From: Citrobacter freundii
GTDB lineage: Bacteria; Bacteroidota; Bacteroidia; Chitinophagales; Chitinophagaceae
DNA: 64,000 nucleotides
Assembly: GCA_003243445.1 (NCBI GenBank)
Contig: QFQQ01000018.1
Span: 1-64,000 of the forward strand
Reading direction: 5' to 3'
Part shown: in pieces, positions 46,232 to 53,366 of the stretch
Layout: every line of letters begins with the position of its first letter
Position numbering within the stretch: the first letter of the stretch is position 1
Program-made: the position numbers and the translations under genes
The notes under the pieces: generated by a model
Told to the model about the DNA's origin: nothing
What the model saw: the letters and a program-made list of their open reading frames with translations, nothing else
Databases searched by the model: none

Positions 46232-47485
46232 ATGAATACGCGTACCATTGAGAAACTGGCCATTCTATCGGATGCTGCCAAATATGACGTGAGTTGTGCC
46301 AGCAGCGGCAGCAACCGGAAAAATGAGAACAAAGGCCTGGGAAATGCTTCAGGTATGGGTATCTGTCATGCGTATACCGAAGATGGACGTTGCGTGTCCT
46401 TGCTGAAGATCCTGCTTACAAATCATTGTATATATGATTGTGCCTATTGTGTAAGCCGCCGCAGCAATGATGTGCGTAGAGCTGCCTTTACAGTGGATGA
46501 GGTCGTGGATCTTACCATGAGTTTTTATCGCCGGAATTATATAGAAGGACTATTCCTTAGTTCCGGCATTTTTAAAAACGCAGATTATACGATGGAACGG
46601 CTTGTTAAGATCGCGCAAAAGCTTCGCACCGAACACCGCTTCAATGGATATATTCATCTTAAAGCTATACCGGGCGCAAGCCCGGAGCTTTTACAACAAG
46701 CGGGTTTGCACGCAGATCGGTTGAGTATGAATATTGAGATGCCAACGCGTGAATCGCTTGCCTTGCTGGCACCCGACAAGAAAAGGGAGGATATGATCAA
46801 ACCAATGGAATATATCCGTACGGAGATAGCTCAGCAACAGGATGATAAGGCGAAGTTCAAAAAGCTGCCGATGTTTTTACCCGCCGGCCAAAGTACGCAA
46901 ATGGTAATAGGTGCCACGAAAGAGACAGATCGCGATGTGCTCGGCATTGCTTCAGCGTTTTATCACAAGATGAAATTAAAACGTGTCTATTATTCAGGAT
47001 ATGTTCCGGTGAGTAATGATAAAAGGCTTCCCTCAATCGGAACACCGGTCCCTTTTATTCGTGAGAATAGATTGTATCAGGCCGATTGGTTACTTCGGTT
47101 TTATGGGTTCAAGGTAAATGATCTGCTGACAGGCGATAATCCTCAATTGGATATGGAGATCGATCCCAAGCTTAGCTGGGCACTGAGAAATATGGATATG
47201 TTCCCAGTTGATATTAATACTGCAGATTATCTGTTGCTTATCAAAGTACCTGGACTTGGATTGTCCTCGGCGAAAAAGATCTGCCAGGCCAGGCGCTTTG
47301 GCAAATTGGGCTGGGAGCAGCTGAAGAAAATGGGTGTGATGATCAATAAAGTTAAATACTTCCTTGTTTGTAATAAGGGTAATGAAATGAAAGATTGGCA
47401 ACCTGGACAAATCAGAAACTTCATATTAGCTCAGGGCGCAAGTAAGTATAAGCCTGATTTCTCGCCTCAACTTCAATTATTCTGA
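46232..47485 (+). CDS. Putative DNA modification/repair radical SAM protein (TIGR03916 type)
   Basis: A 417-residue radical SAM enzyme. The cluster motif is TNHCIYDCAYCVSRR (C66, C70, C73). Extra Cys at about 22, 45 and 54 may bind another cluster. The C-terminal part ends with a helix-hairpin-helix (FPVDINTADYLLLIKVPGLG) suitable for DNA binding. In many bacteria this gene is paired with a TIGR03915 (DUF4130) gene, as here with 1 base between them. The substrate is not known, and a role on damaged or modified DNA is proposed from the HhH domain and pairing. Confidence 0.9.
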   Translation: MNTRTIEKLAILSDAAKYDVSCASSGSNRKNENKGLGNASGMGICHAYTEDGRCVSLLKILLTNHCIYDCAYCVSRRSNDVRRAAFTVDEVVDLTMSFYRRNYIEGLFLSSGIFKNADYTMERLVKIAQKLRTEHRFNGYIHLKAIPGASPELLQQAGLHADRLSMNIEMPTRESLALLAPDKKREDMIKPMEYIRTEIAQQQDDKAKFKKLPMFLPAGQSTQMVIGATKETDRDVLGIASAFYHKMKLKRVYYSGYVPVSNDKRLPSIGTPVPFIRENRLYQADWLLRFYGFKVNDLLTGDNPQLDMEIDPKLSWALRNMDMFPVDINTADYLLLIKVPGLGLSSAKKICQARRFGKLGWEQLKKMGVMINKVKYFLVCNKGNEMKDWQPGQIRNFILAQGASKYKPDFSPQLQLF

Positions 47486-47486
47486 T

Positions 47487-48263
47487 ATGGAAAAGGTTTT
47501 GTACGACGGTAGTTTCATAGGTCTGCTTACCGCGATATTTGAAGTGTATGAGTATAAACTGGAGAATCCCAGTATTACGCGGAATGAAATAGTTGAAGGC
47601 TCATTGTTTGGTGGCACACATACGGTTTATTCTGATGAGATAAAAGCCAAACGGGTGCTGAAAGGTATGGAAGCGAAAATGTCAAAGACAGCAATGACTC
47701 AATTCTATCGCTGTTTCCTGTCTGAATTACCAGGAATGGAAGATTGTCTGCTGCGATATGCAAAATATACTATCGGTTCAAAGTATCCGGTTGAATCCGA
47801 TTATGGAAATCCTGATGTCCTTCGGGTTCAGCAGGTCAGCTGGAAAGTACACCGGGAGAAACATAGAATGGAAGCATTTGTGAGATTTCAATTGACAAAA
47901 GACAATTTATATTATAGTCTGATCCAACCTGACTACAACGTATTGCCGCTGATCATCAAACACTTTCATGAACGATATGCTGATCAGCGCTGGATGATAT
48001 ACGATGTAAGAAGGAAATACGGTATTTATTATGATCTGCAGACGGTGGAGGAAGTACAGCTTGATTTTACGAAGAATGTTCCGGGGTCTGATCAGCACAA
48101 TACCGGATACCTGGATGAAACCGAACCACTGGTGCAGCAACTTTGGCGGCAGTATTTTTCCAGCGTCAATATATCTGAGAGAAAAAATATGAAATTACAT
48201 ATCCGTCACATGCCGAAGCGATACTGGAGATATCTGACGGAAAAAAACGGACATAAGCAATAG
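47487..48263 (+). CDS. TIGR03915/DUF4130 putative DNA repair protein
   Basis: A 258-residue partner of the radical SAM protein upstream. It starts MEKVLYDGSFIGLLTAIFE, which is the typical DUF4130 opening. Later segments such as RYAKYTIGSKYPVESDYGNP and MEAFVRFQLTKDNLYYSLIQPDYNVLPLI are characteristic, as is IYDVRRKYGIYYD. Some family members are fused to uracil-DNA glycosylase domains, but this one is not. The conserved pairing suggests a single pathway acting on DNA bases. The exact chemistry is unknown. Confidence 0.9.
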   Translation: MEKVLYDGSFIGLLTAIFEVYEYKLENPSITRNEIVEGSLFGGTHTVYSDEIKAKRVLKGMEAKMSKTAMTQFYRCFLSELPGMEDCLLRYAKYTIGSKYPVESDYGNPDVLRVQQVSWKVHREKHRMEAFVRFQLTKDNLYYSLIQPDYNVLPLIIKHFHERYADQRWMIYDVRRKYGIYYDLQTVEEVQLDFTKNVPGSDQHNTGYLDETEPLVQQLWRQYFSSVNISERKNMKLHIRHMPKRYWRYLTEKNGHKQ

Positions 48264-48328
48264 ACGGATATGTAATTCACCAGGCGTTTGAATCGCTTCG
48301 GCATTCGCGCTATACTATTGTTAGGGCA

Positions 48329-48661
48329 TTAAGAATTTGTTGACTTGTTCTTCCGGTGAGCTATCTGCAACAGCAGTACCTTCTCCTTTTTTATCTGTTG
48401 ACAAATGCCGATGATCTCAAGGGCATTTTCAGCAACGTTCAATTTTTCAAGAGAAGATTGAAGCAATACTATTTTTTGAAGACAGTAATTCTCCATTACT
48501 TCCAGTGAATCAGCCAGGATCTCCGGCGTAAAAGCGGTTGAGTTGATCTGGTTAGTTGGTTTGATGTTTTTTCGGTTAGCTGAAAGATGCTTCATAAAAT
48601 CAGGTTTAATGGTAAGGTCTCTGAATAAGTATGGTTTGCGGTTGGTGTGTTTCTCTGGCAT
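48329..48661 (-). CDS. Small protein of unknown function
   Basis: A 110-residue basic protein predicted to be largely helical (FTPEILADSLEVMENYCLQK and LEKLNVAENALEIIGICQQI look like two long helices). No family is recognised. It is convergent with the repair genes and divergent from signalling cassette 2 across 147 bases that contain an inverted repeat. Codon use is like its neighbours. It is less certain than the genes around it. Confidence 0.6.
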   Translation of the reverse strand: MPEKHTNRKPYLFRDLTIKPDFMKHLSANRKNIKPTNQINSTAFTPEILADSLEVMENYCLQKIVLLQSSLEKLNVAENALEIIGICQQIKKEKVLLLQIAHRKNKSTNS

Positions 48662-48741
48662 AAAATTGAGGATTGAGCCTGATCAGATCAAGCGATGGCC
48701 TACTGATAATTACGCGTAGTTACTGATAGCGGAATAAGTAG

Positions 48742-48771
48742 TTCTACGCATCGGCAACTCATTGCGTAGAA
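48742..48771. promoter_or_regulatory. Inverted repeat upstream of signalling cassette 2
   Basis: TTCTACGCA, 12 bases, TGCGTAGAA: a perfect 9-bp inverted repeat 38 bases before the lipoprotein start. A further TTACGCGTAGTTAC half-site lies near 48709. It is a candidate operator for the LuxR-type regulator of the cassette or for the divergent gene at 48329-48661. Confidence 0.5.
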
Positions 48772-48808
48772 ATACCTTAGGCGCGTTAACCATTAAAAAA
48801 TCATCACC

Positions 48809-49318
48809 ATGACTACTTCCAGGAAATCAATTTTCTCATCAGGAGGGCTTATTTTGCTGGCCTCTGTTCTGTTAATGATGAGTTCCTGTACGCCACAGGA
48901 TAAAGGCGGGGTGCATATACCGGTTCCAAAAGACACTTCCGGCCTTTCAAAAATTGACCATTTTATTTCCGTTGAACAGATCAATAGTTTCCGCTCAGGC
49001 TTTGGAGCTCAGCGAGATACGCTGGCCAGGCAGAATCCGGGGCTTTATTTTCCACTTAGTGAGACATTTAACAAACAGGCATTACTGGATCTGTTGAAAG
49101 ACTCCACAAATGTTGGTATCAGGATCTATTATGGCATCAAGCCAGGCAGTAATCGCAATGAGGTCCGCCTGATGCTGGTGGGTGTGAATAGTGAAGGTAA
49201 AGACCTGTTCTACGAGAAAGGTGGGGCAGATGGAGGAAAAGTTGCTGCCCAGTTACCGCCTTCCGGAAAACTCGGTGGCGTTGAATACGGTCAGTGCGAT
49301 CCACCTTGTTTAAAATAG
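48809..49318 (+). CDS. Lipoprotein of unknown function, first gene of signalling cassette 2
   Basis: A 169-residue lipoprotein with lipobox MSSC (Cys27). The mature domain reads FISVEQINSFRSGFGAQRDT, then LLKDSTNVGIRIYYGIKP and VRLMLVGVNSEGKD. It ends GQCDPPCLK with two close Cys. The layout matches the lipoprotein that opens cassette 1, although sequence identity is low. No function is recognised. The genes that follow code for a membrane protein, kinase and regulator, so it may be the sensed or regulated envelope component. Confidence 0.75.
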   Translation: MTTSRKSIFSSGGLILLASVLLMMSSCTPQDKGGVHIPVPKDTSGLSKIDHFISVEQINSFRSGFGAQRDTLARQNPGLYFPLSETFNKQALLDLLKDSTNVGIRIYYGIKPGSNRNEVRLMLVGVNSEGKDLFYEKGGADGGKVAAQLPPSGKLGGVEYGQCDPPCLK

Positions 49319-49370
49319 ACAATGCAAACAGGCATCGTCTCTAGAAACTGAAAATTTTCAGACTGCATAT

Positions 49371-50039
49371 ATGAGCTTAACGCTAAAATTTTGGCTCAGC
49401 CTTAGCATTGTTTTCGCAGTTATAATCGGGGTAATAAGATTCAGGAAAATCGATCCGTCTTATTATCCCTTTATTTACCGGGTAAGCCTGTCATTAGTAG
49501 TAGAACTTGTCCGCCGGGTATTGCTCCTGCAGAATAATAATATCGCTGCCACACTGGTAACCAATCTTTTTTCACTGGCAGATTTTTTATTGTTTGCCTG
49601 GCTTTTTCATAACTGGGGATTATTTAAACGGGACAGACGACTGTTCCTGGGAATAATTTCCGTCTTTGTTGTCATCTGGCTGATAGCCACCTATGCCTCA
49701 CCCAACCATTTTTTCTCGCCAAATCTTTACTTCCGGATCATTTACTCATTTGCATTGATATTCTTTAGCGTTACCACTCTCAATAGCCTAATTATCAATA
49801 CCCGGGGAGGAATGCTGAAAAACGCAAAATTCTGGATATGTATAGGGATAATTATTTTTTATACCTTGTTCATTATAATCTGTGCTACCCAACTGTCTGT
49901 GCTGAGGGAAAACGTGAGCAAGGATTTCCAGCGGCAGTTTTATGATATCATGGTGTTTTGCAACCTATTTGTGAATCTATTGTATGCAGGCGTGGCTTTA
50001 TGGATACCCAGGAAAAAAGTCTTTTCAGCAGCTTATTGA
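49371..50039 (+). CDS. Multi-pass membrane protein of signalling cassette 2
   Basis: A 222-residue protein with about six or seven membrane helices. VIRFRKIDPSYYPFIYR after helix 1 and NAKFWICIGIIIFYTLF near residue 145 match the same places in the membrane protein at 13400-14050. The last 40 bases overlap the kinase gene, almost the same overlap as in cassette 1 (37 bases). No catalytic residues are seen. It probably provides the membrane sensing part for the kinase. Confidence 0.75.
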   Translation: MSLTLKFWLSLSIVFAVIIGVIRFRKIDPSYYPFIYRVSLSLVVELVRRVLLLQNNNIAATLVTNLFSLADFLLFAWLFHNWGLFKRDRRLFLGIISVFVVIWLIATYASPNHFFSPNLYFRIIYSFALIFFSVTTLNSLIINTRGGMLKNAKFWICIGIIIFYTLFIIICATQLSVLRENVSKDFQRQFYDIMVFCNLFVNLLYAGVALWIPRKKVFSAAY

Positions 50040-50755
50040 TTGTTGTAATAGTGGTAGGCATCGTACTGCTCTACTTTATTATCACAATCATCCGTTATCA
50101 ACGGCGAAGCCTTGTATTGCATAAAGAAAAGATCAGGGCTGAAATTGACACGCTGGAAAATGAACGCAAACGTATTGCATCAGATCTGCATGACGAACTT
50201 GGCCCCTTACTTTCCGCGGTAAAACTGCAGATCAATAATCTTGAATCCCAGGATCCGGATGATAAGATACTTATAGACAAATCAAGCCAACATATAGATA
50301 CGATTATCCGCAGAATGAGGGAAATATCAAATAATCTTATGCCCAATACGCTTCTTCGTAAAGGATTGGTAAAAGCGATTGACGAATTCATTCAAAGTAA
50401 TATCGATACCTATAAGCTTTCCATCAAGCTGATCGTGGATGAAGAAATGCAATTAGGGCTTGATAAGGAGATCAATGTTTACAGGATCGTCCAGGAGATC
50501 GTGCATAATACCGTAAAACATGCAAAAGCAACAGTACTGGCCATAAGGATCAGCAAACAAAATAATATGTTTGTACTGTCAACAACGGATAATGGTACGG
50601 GATTTGACTTCTTCGCACGGTCCAGGGAACATACCGGTCTTGGACTTAGAAATCTGCAGAGCCGCGCTGAGATAATGGGAGGAGAGATCACCTGCACCAC
50701 CGAAAAAGGAAAAGGCACAAGCTATGTCCTGGAAATACCGCTTCGCGTTGCCTGA
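50000..50755 (+). CDS. Sensor histidine kinase, HisKA_3 type
   Basis: About 251 residues from the ATG at 50000 (MDTQEKSLFSSLLIVVI). One membrane helix at about 9-32 and a short coiled coil precede the HisKA_3 domain with SDLHDELGPLLSAVKLQINN (phospho-His). The ATPase domain holds IVQEIVHNTVKHAKA, STTDNGTGFDFF and GLGLRNLQSRAEIMGGE. An earlier in-frame start at 49958 is possible but overlaps the membrane gene more. There is no extracellular domain, as in the cassette 1 kinase. Confidence 0.9.
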   Translation: MDTQEKSLFSSLLIVVIVVGIVLLYFIITIIRYQRRSLVLHKEKIRAEIDTLENERKRIASDLHDELGPLLSAVKLQINNLESQDPDDKILIDKSSQHIDTIIRRMREISNNLMPNTLLRKGLVKAIDEFIQSNIDTYKLSIKLIVDEEMQLGLDKEINVYRIVQEIVHNTVKHAKATVLAIRISKQNNMFVLSTTDNGTGFDFFARSREHTGLGLRNLQSRAEIMGGEITCTTEKGKGTSYVLEIPLRVA

Positions 50756-50884
50756 AGCAATTACAAGACGCCATTTCCAAAAATTGGATGGTTAAATATT
50801 TCGATAGCTGATCTCAATTCCGTCTTCGTACCTTCTGAATATCCGTTCCGATACACTGTGAAACTTCACAAATCTTTTCGAGTT

Positions 50885-51562
50885 ATGAAAGTACATGGTA
50901 CGATAAAAGTGATCATAGCTGACGATCATGAAATATTCCGTGACGGATTAAAGCTCATGCTGCAAAAACAGCCCGATATAGAATTACTCGCCGAAGCCGA
51001 AGATGGAAAAGAATTGATTGAGAAAGTAGCCGAACTCAAACCGCATGTGGTGATCACCGATGTTAAAATGCCAAGAATGGATGGCGCATCAGCCACCCGT
51101 TTTCTTACGGAAAAATATCCTGATATCGGCATCATCGCGCTAACCATGTTTGATGAAGAGGAACAGATCATCGAAATGCTTGAGTCCGGCGCAAAAGGTT
51201 ATCTTCTGAAAAACGCGGATAAGAATGAGATCAAAGACGCTATTCAATCTGTGTACGAACAAACGCCTTACTACTGCAAACATACTTCCCACCGGTTAGC
51301 CCAGCTTGTTGCAAAAAGCAAATTCAACCCCTACCGGCAAAAACCGAAACTTGAATTCAGTGACAGGGAAAAGACGATCATAACTTATATCTGCGATGGC
51401 ATCACCAGTAAAGAAATTGCCGAGAAGATCTTTTTAAGCGTTCGCACAGTTGAAGGATTGCGCATGAAGATCATGGAGAAAATGGATGTAAAGAATACCG
51501 CCGGCATCATCATCTATGCGATAAAGAATGGTCATTATTCTGCAGGAAGCATGAAAGAATAA
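50885..51562 (+). CDS. NarL/LuxR-type response regulator
   Basis: About 225 residues from the ATG at 50885 (MKVHGTIKVIIADDHEIF). A 9-residue longer start at 50858 exists. Receiver domain with ADD, VVITDVKMPRMDGA (phospho-Asp) and AKGYLLKNADK. The LuxR domain has FSDREKTIITYICDGITSKE and EKIFLSVRTVEGLRMKI. A 129-base gap separates it from the kinase, unlike cassette 1 where the genes overlap. It may bind the inverted repeat at 48742-48771. Confidence 0.9.
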   Translation: MKVHGTIKVIIADDHEIFRDGLKLMLQKQPDIELLAEAEDGKELIEKVAELKPHVVITDVKMPRMDGASATRFLTEKYPDIGIIALTMFDEEEQIIEMLESGAKGYLLKNADKNEIKDAIQSVYEQTPYYCKHTSHRLAQLVAKSKFNPYRQKPKLEFSDREKTIITYICDGITSKEIAEKIFLSVRTVEGLRMKIMEKMDVKNTAGIIIYAIKNGHYSAGSMKE

Positions 51563-51686
51563 AAGAGAGATCTCATCTTCAAAGACTGCACTGTTTATTG
51601 GCGGTAAAATATTTTTTTAAAAAATATTAGAAAAAATTTGGTAGCATTAGAAAATTATTTTCATCTTTGCAACACAATTAACAAAC

Positions 51687-51779
51687 ATGCTACGCATACA
51701 ATCACATATCGAATCAATGAAGGCATTTAGCCCTAATGGCTATTGGACCTCCGGCGGTGCATGTATGCATGTTGAATAA
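51687..51779 (+). CDS. Candidate 30-residue peptide (first MLR peptide)
   Basis: The short frame starts MLRIQSHIESMKAFSP and ends SGGACMHVE. A good Bacteroidota-type promoter stands just upstream: CATCTTTG near 51662-51669 with TTTGG about 25 bases before it. A strong terminator follows at 51811-51836. The unit is therefore probably a short transcript. The peptide starts and ends like the next short frame (MLR..., AF.SP, G..MHV.E). It may be a leader, a signalling peptide or simply part of a small RNA. Confidence 0.4.
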   Translation: MLRIQSHIESMKAFSPNGYWTSGGACMHVE

Positions 51780-51810
51780 GATCATCAGACTAAATTCAAT
51801 GAAATATATG

Positions 51811-51836
51811 CCCCGCAAGAGATTGCGGGGTTTTTT
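51811..51836 (+). terminator. Strong terminator after the 30-residue frame
   Basis: CCCCGCAA and TTGCGGGG form a perfect 8-bp stem with a GAGA loop, followed by TTTTTT. Confidence 0.9.
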
Positions 51837-51904
51837 ATTGCAGTTTGATCGATATGTTTTAAATAAAACATTGATTAACAGAATTGGTAACGAAATAATC
51901 ATCG

Positions 51905-52063
51905 ATGCTAAGAAAAAATATACATCAACGATTTAACAAGCGGAATGCGTTCGCTGCGTCACCGGCCCTGTGTTTACCCAAAGCACAGACAGGCATAAGT
52001 ATGCACGTGATTGAACAGGATCGCTTTTACATAAGACCGGATTTTATCTGTACAGGACCATAG
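51905..52063 (+). CDS. Candidate 52-residue peptide (second MLR peptide)
   Basis: The frame starts MLRKNIHQRFNKRNAFAASP, has TGISMHVIEQ in the middle and ends FICTGP. It has a basic N-terminus and two separated Cys. It resembles the previous 30-residue frame at both conserved points. A second strong terminator follows at 52085-52116. No function is known, and a non-coding small RNA is an alternative. Confidence 0.35.
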   Translation: MLRKNIHQRFNKRNAFAASPALCLPKAQTGISMHVIEQDRFYIRPDFICTGP

Positions 52064-52084
52064 TTTCCTGCGCACAATTGAGAT

Positions 52085-52116
52085 AAGCCCGGTCGATCAC
52101 AACGACCGGGCTTTTT
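52085..52116 (+). terminator. Strong terminator after the 52-residue frame
   Basis: AAGCCCGGTCG and CGACCGGGCTT form an 11-bp perfect stem around ATCACAA, followed by TTTTGTTTTT. Confidence 0.9.
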
Positions 52117-52151
52117 GTTTTTGACATCTGCCCGTGAAAAAAGGAGGGTAT

Positions 52152-52292
52152 ATGATGAAATTTTTACTGATCGTGTTGCTGATACTTTTTATAGGAGAAG
52201 TGATCAATAACAAAATAAAAAACAAGACCGCTGAAGACGATGATCGTGTGCCGGGGAAAGCAAGACATCCGGCAGAATACGATTTGAGATAA
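52152..52292 (+). CDS. Small membrane protein, 46 residues
   Basis: The frame starts MMKFLLIVLLILFIGEVINN, a single membrane helix, and continues with a charged tail (KNKTAEDDDRVPGKARHPAE). AAGGAGGG stands 5 bases before the ATG, a strong ribosome site for this genome. It is directly upstream of the tRNA array and may belong to the same transcript. No family recognised. Confidence 0.6.
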   Translation: MMKFLLIVLLILFIGEVINNKIKNKTAEDDDRVPGKARHPAEYDLR

Positions 52293-52315
52293 AAGATTAG
52301 TTGCAGAGGAGGAAT

Positions 52316-52348
52316 AAGCGCTCCCCGTGAGATGCAACGGGGACGCTT
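52316..52348. other. Hairpin just upstream of the tRNA array
   Basis: AAGCG-C-TCCCCG pairs with CGGGGA-CGCTT (11 bp with one bulged C). It lies 4 bases before the first tRNA, so it may be a terminator for the small membrane protein or a processing signal for the array. Confidence 0.6.
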
Positions 52349-52352
52349 TAAA

Positions 52353-52424
52353 TACCGGGTAGTGTAAAGGCAACACATAGGATTCTGGCTCCTATAAATG
52401 CGGGTTCGAATCCTGCCCTGGTAA
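52353..52424 (+). tRNA. tRNA-Gln (anticodon CTG)
   Basis: Acceptor TACCGGG pairs with CCTGGTA, the anticodon stem is TAGGA/TCCTA around TTCTGGC, and the T arm is built on GTTCGAATC. The D arm (GTGT/ACAC) is one base shorter than is usual for Gln. The discriminator is A. It opens a group of four tRNAs at the head of the RtcB island. Confidence 0.75.
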
Positions 52425-52489
52425 CAACACATGGACGTGTAATAATCTGCTGAAGGAATTGCTGATTCATGATCAGCAGCCAACAGGAT

Positions 52490-52561
52490 GGTGGCTGTAG
52501 CTTATCGGTAAAGTGCCTGGCTGTGAACCAGGAAAACAGGGTTCGAATCCCGCAGTGCACC
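52490..52561 (+). tRNA. tRNA-His (anticodon GTG), irregular
   Basis: The anticodon stem CCTGG/CCAGG encloses CTGTGAA. The extra G at -1 and the opposing C typical of His are present. The acceptor pairs GTGGCTG with CAGT-G-CAC only if one G is bulged, and the T stem has a mismatch and is one base short on its 3' side. It is either a poor tRNA gene or a specialised variant. Confidence 0.6.
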
Positions 52562-52595
52562 CGATGGATCCGTATCCAAATGAGAAAATGAAACA

Positions 52596-52667
52596 GGTCC
52601 GTAGTTCAACTGGTCAGAGCACCGGCCTCATAAGCCGGGAGTTGAGAGTTCGAGTCTCTCCGGGCCA
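52596..52667 (+). tRNA. tRNA-Met (anticodon CAT)
   Basis: Anticodon stem CCGGC/GCCGG around CTCATAA, T arm GAGAG/CTCTC with TTCGAGT, acceptor GGTCCG/CGGGCC. Position 7 has no partner, so the acceptor has six pairs. It could be an elongator Met tRNA or an Ile tRNA with a modified C34. Initiator features are absent. Confidence 0.75.
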
Positions 52668-52672
52668 ACAAT

Positions 52673-52744
52673 GGATGAATAGCTCCAATGGTAGAGCACC
52701 GGTTTGAAGCGCCGGCTGTACGGGTTCGAATCCTGTTTCATCCA
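52673..52744 (+). tRNA. tRNA-Phe (anticodon GAA)
   Basis: A regular cloverleaf: acceptor GGATGAA/TTCATCC, D arm AGCTC-type, anticodon stem CCGGT/GCCGG around TTGAAGC, T arm ACGGG/CCTGT. Only 5 bases separate it from the Met tRNA. The acceptor sequence is unlike normal bacterial Phe tRNAs, so its charging identity is less sure than the anticodon suggests. Confidence 0.78.
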
Positions 52745-52771
52745 CATGATTTTTTTAAAACTAAAAATAAG

Positions 52772-52825
52772 TTGTCATTGATGGCTGCGCGATAGTATGT
52801 TTTACTGAGCCTGCTCAGCTGACAA
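52772..52825 (+). ncRNA. Candidate short structured RNA
   Basis: TTGTCA and TGACAA close a 54-base segment whose 3' part forms a second perfect hairpin, CTGAGC-CT-GCTCAG. It lies between the tRNA array and the YkuK-type gene. It has no tRNA T arm. Low confidence, based on pairing only. Confidence 0.3.
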
Positions 52826-52865
52826 TGCAAAACCAACAAACAATTAAACAGTAAAAAATGAAACA

Positions 52866-53354
52866 ATGGAGCAGGTTCATCAGCAATGGAGAAAGTTAAA
52901 CGGAGAAAGGATCCGGCAATCTATCGTAGACGAGATCAGGCAGGCGATCGTGCGCGAAAAAGAGTTGGGCCACGAATTGAAAGTGTGCATCGGTACGGAT
53001 AGCCAGGTGAAAGGCCGGGGAATTGAATTCGCAACCGTAATTGTTTTTATAAGAAAAGGCAAGGGCGGATTCATGTATATCAACCAGGAGTTGAGTAAAA
53101 CAAAAATGACCGTTAAGCAGCGGATGTTAGCGGAAGTAAGTAAAAGCGTGGAGATCGCATATGAATTGAACAGATTGTTCACATTATACAATGTGGATAT
53201 GGAGGTTCATGCTGATATCAACACAAACCCTTCTTTTAAAAGCAATGATGCGTTAAAAGAAGCAATGGGTTATATCACGGGAATGGGGTTTGCATTTAAG
53301 GCAAAGCCTGATGCTTTTGCAAGTTCCGCATGCGCGAATAAAATTGTTCAGTAA
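52866..53354 (+). CDS. RNase H-like YkuK-family (DUF458) protein
   Basis: A 162-residue protein of the YkuK/DUF458 family, predicted to have an RNase H fold. Metal-binding candidates are the Asp of IGTDSQVKG (D45), a Glu in the helix after it and H115-A-D117 of VHADINTN. A nuclease on RNA or RNA-DNA is the likely activity, but the family is uncharacterised. It is the first protein gene after the tRNA array. The next gene starts 12 bases after its stop codon, so they form an operon. Confidence 0.82.
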   Translation: MEQVHQQWRKLNGERIRQSIVDEIRQAIVREKELGHELKVCIGTDSQVKGRGIEFATVIVFIRKGKGGFMYINQELSKTKMTVKQRMLAEVSKSVEIAYELNRLFTLYNVDMEVHADINTNPSFKSNDALKEAMGYITGMGFAFKAKPDAFASSACANKIVQ

Positions 53355-53366
53355 TAAAATTTAAAA

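Noticed and set aside
51736..51936. A 66-codon frame crossing the terminator at 51811
   Set aside because: It would be translated through a strong terminator and overlaps the two better short frames.
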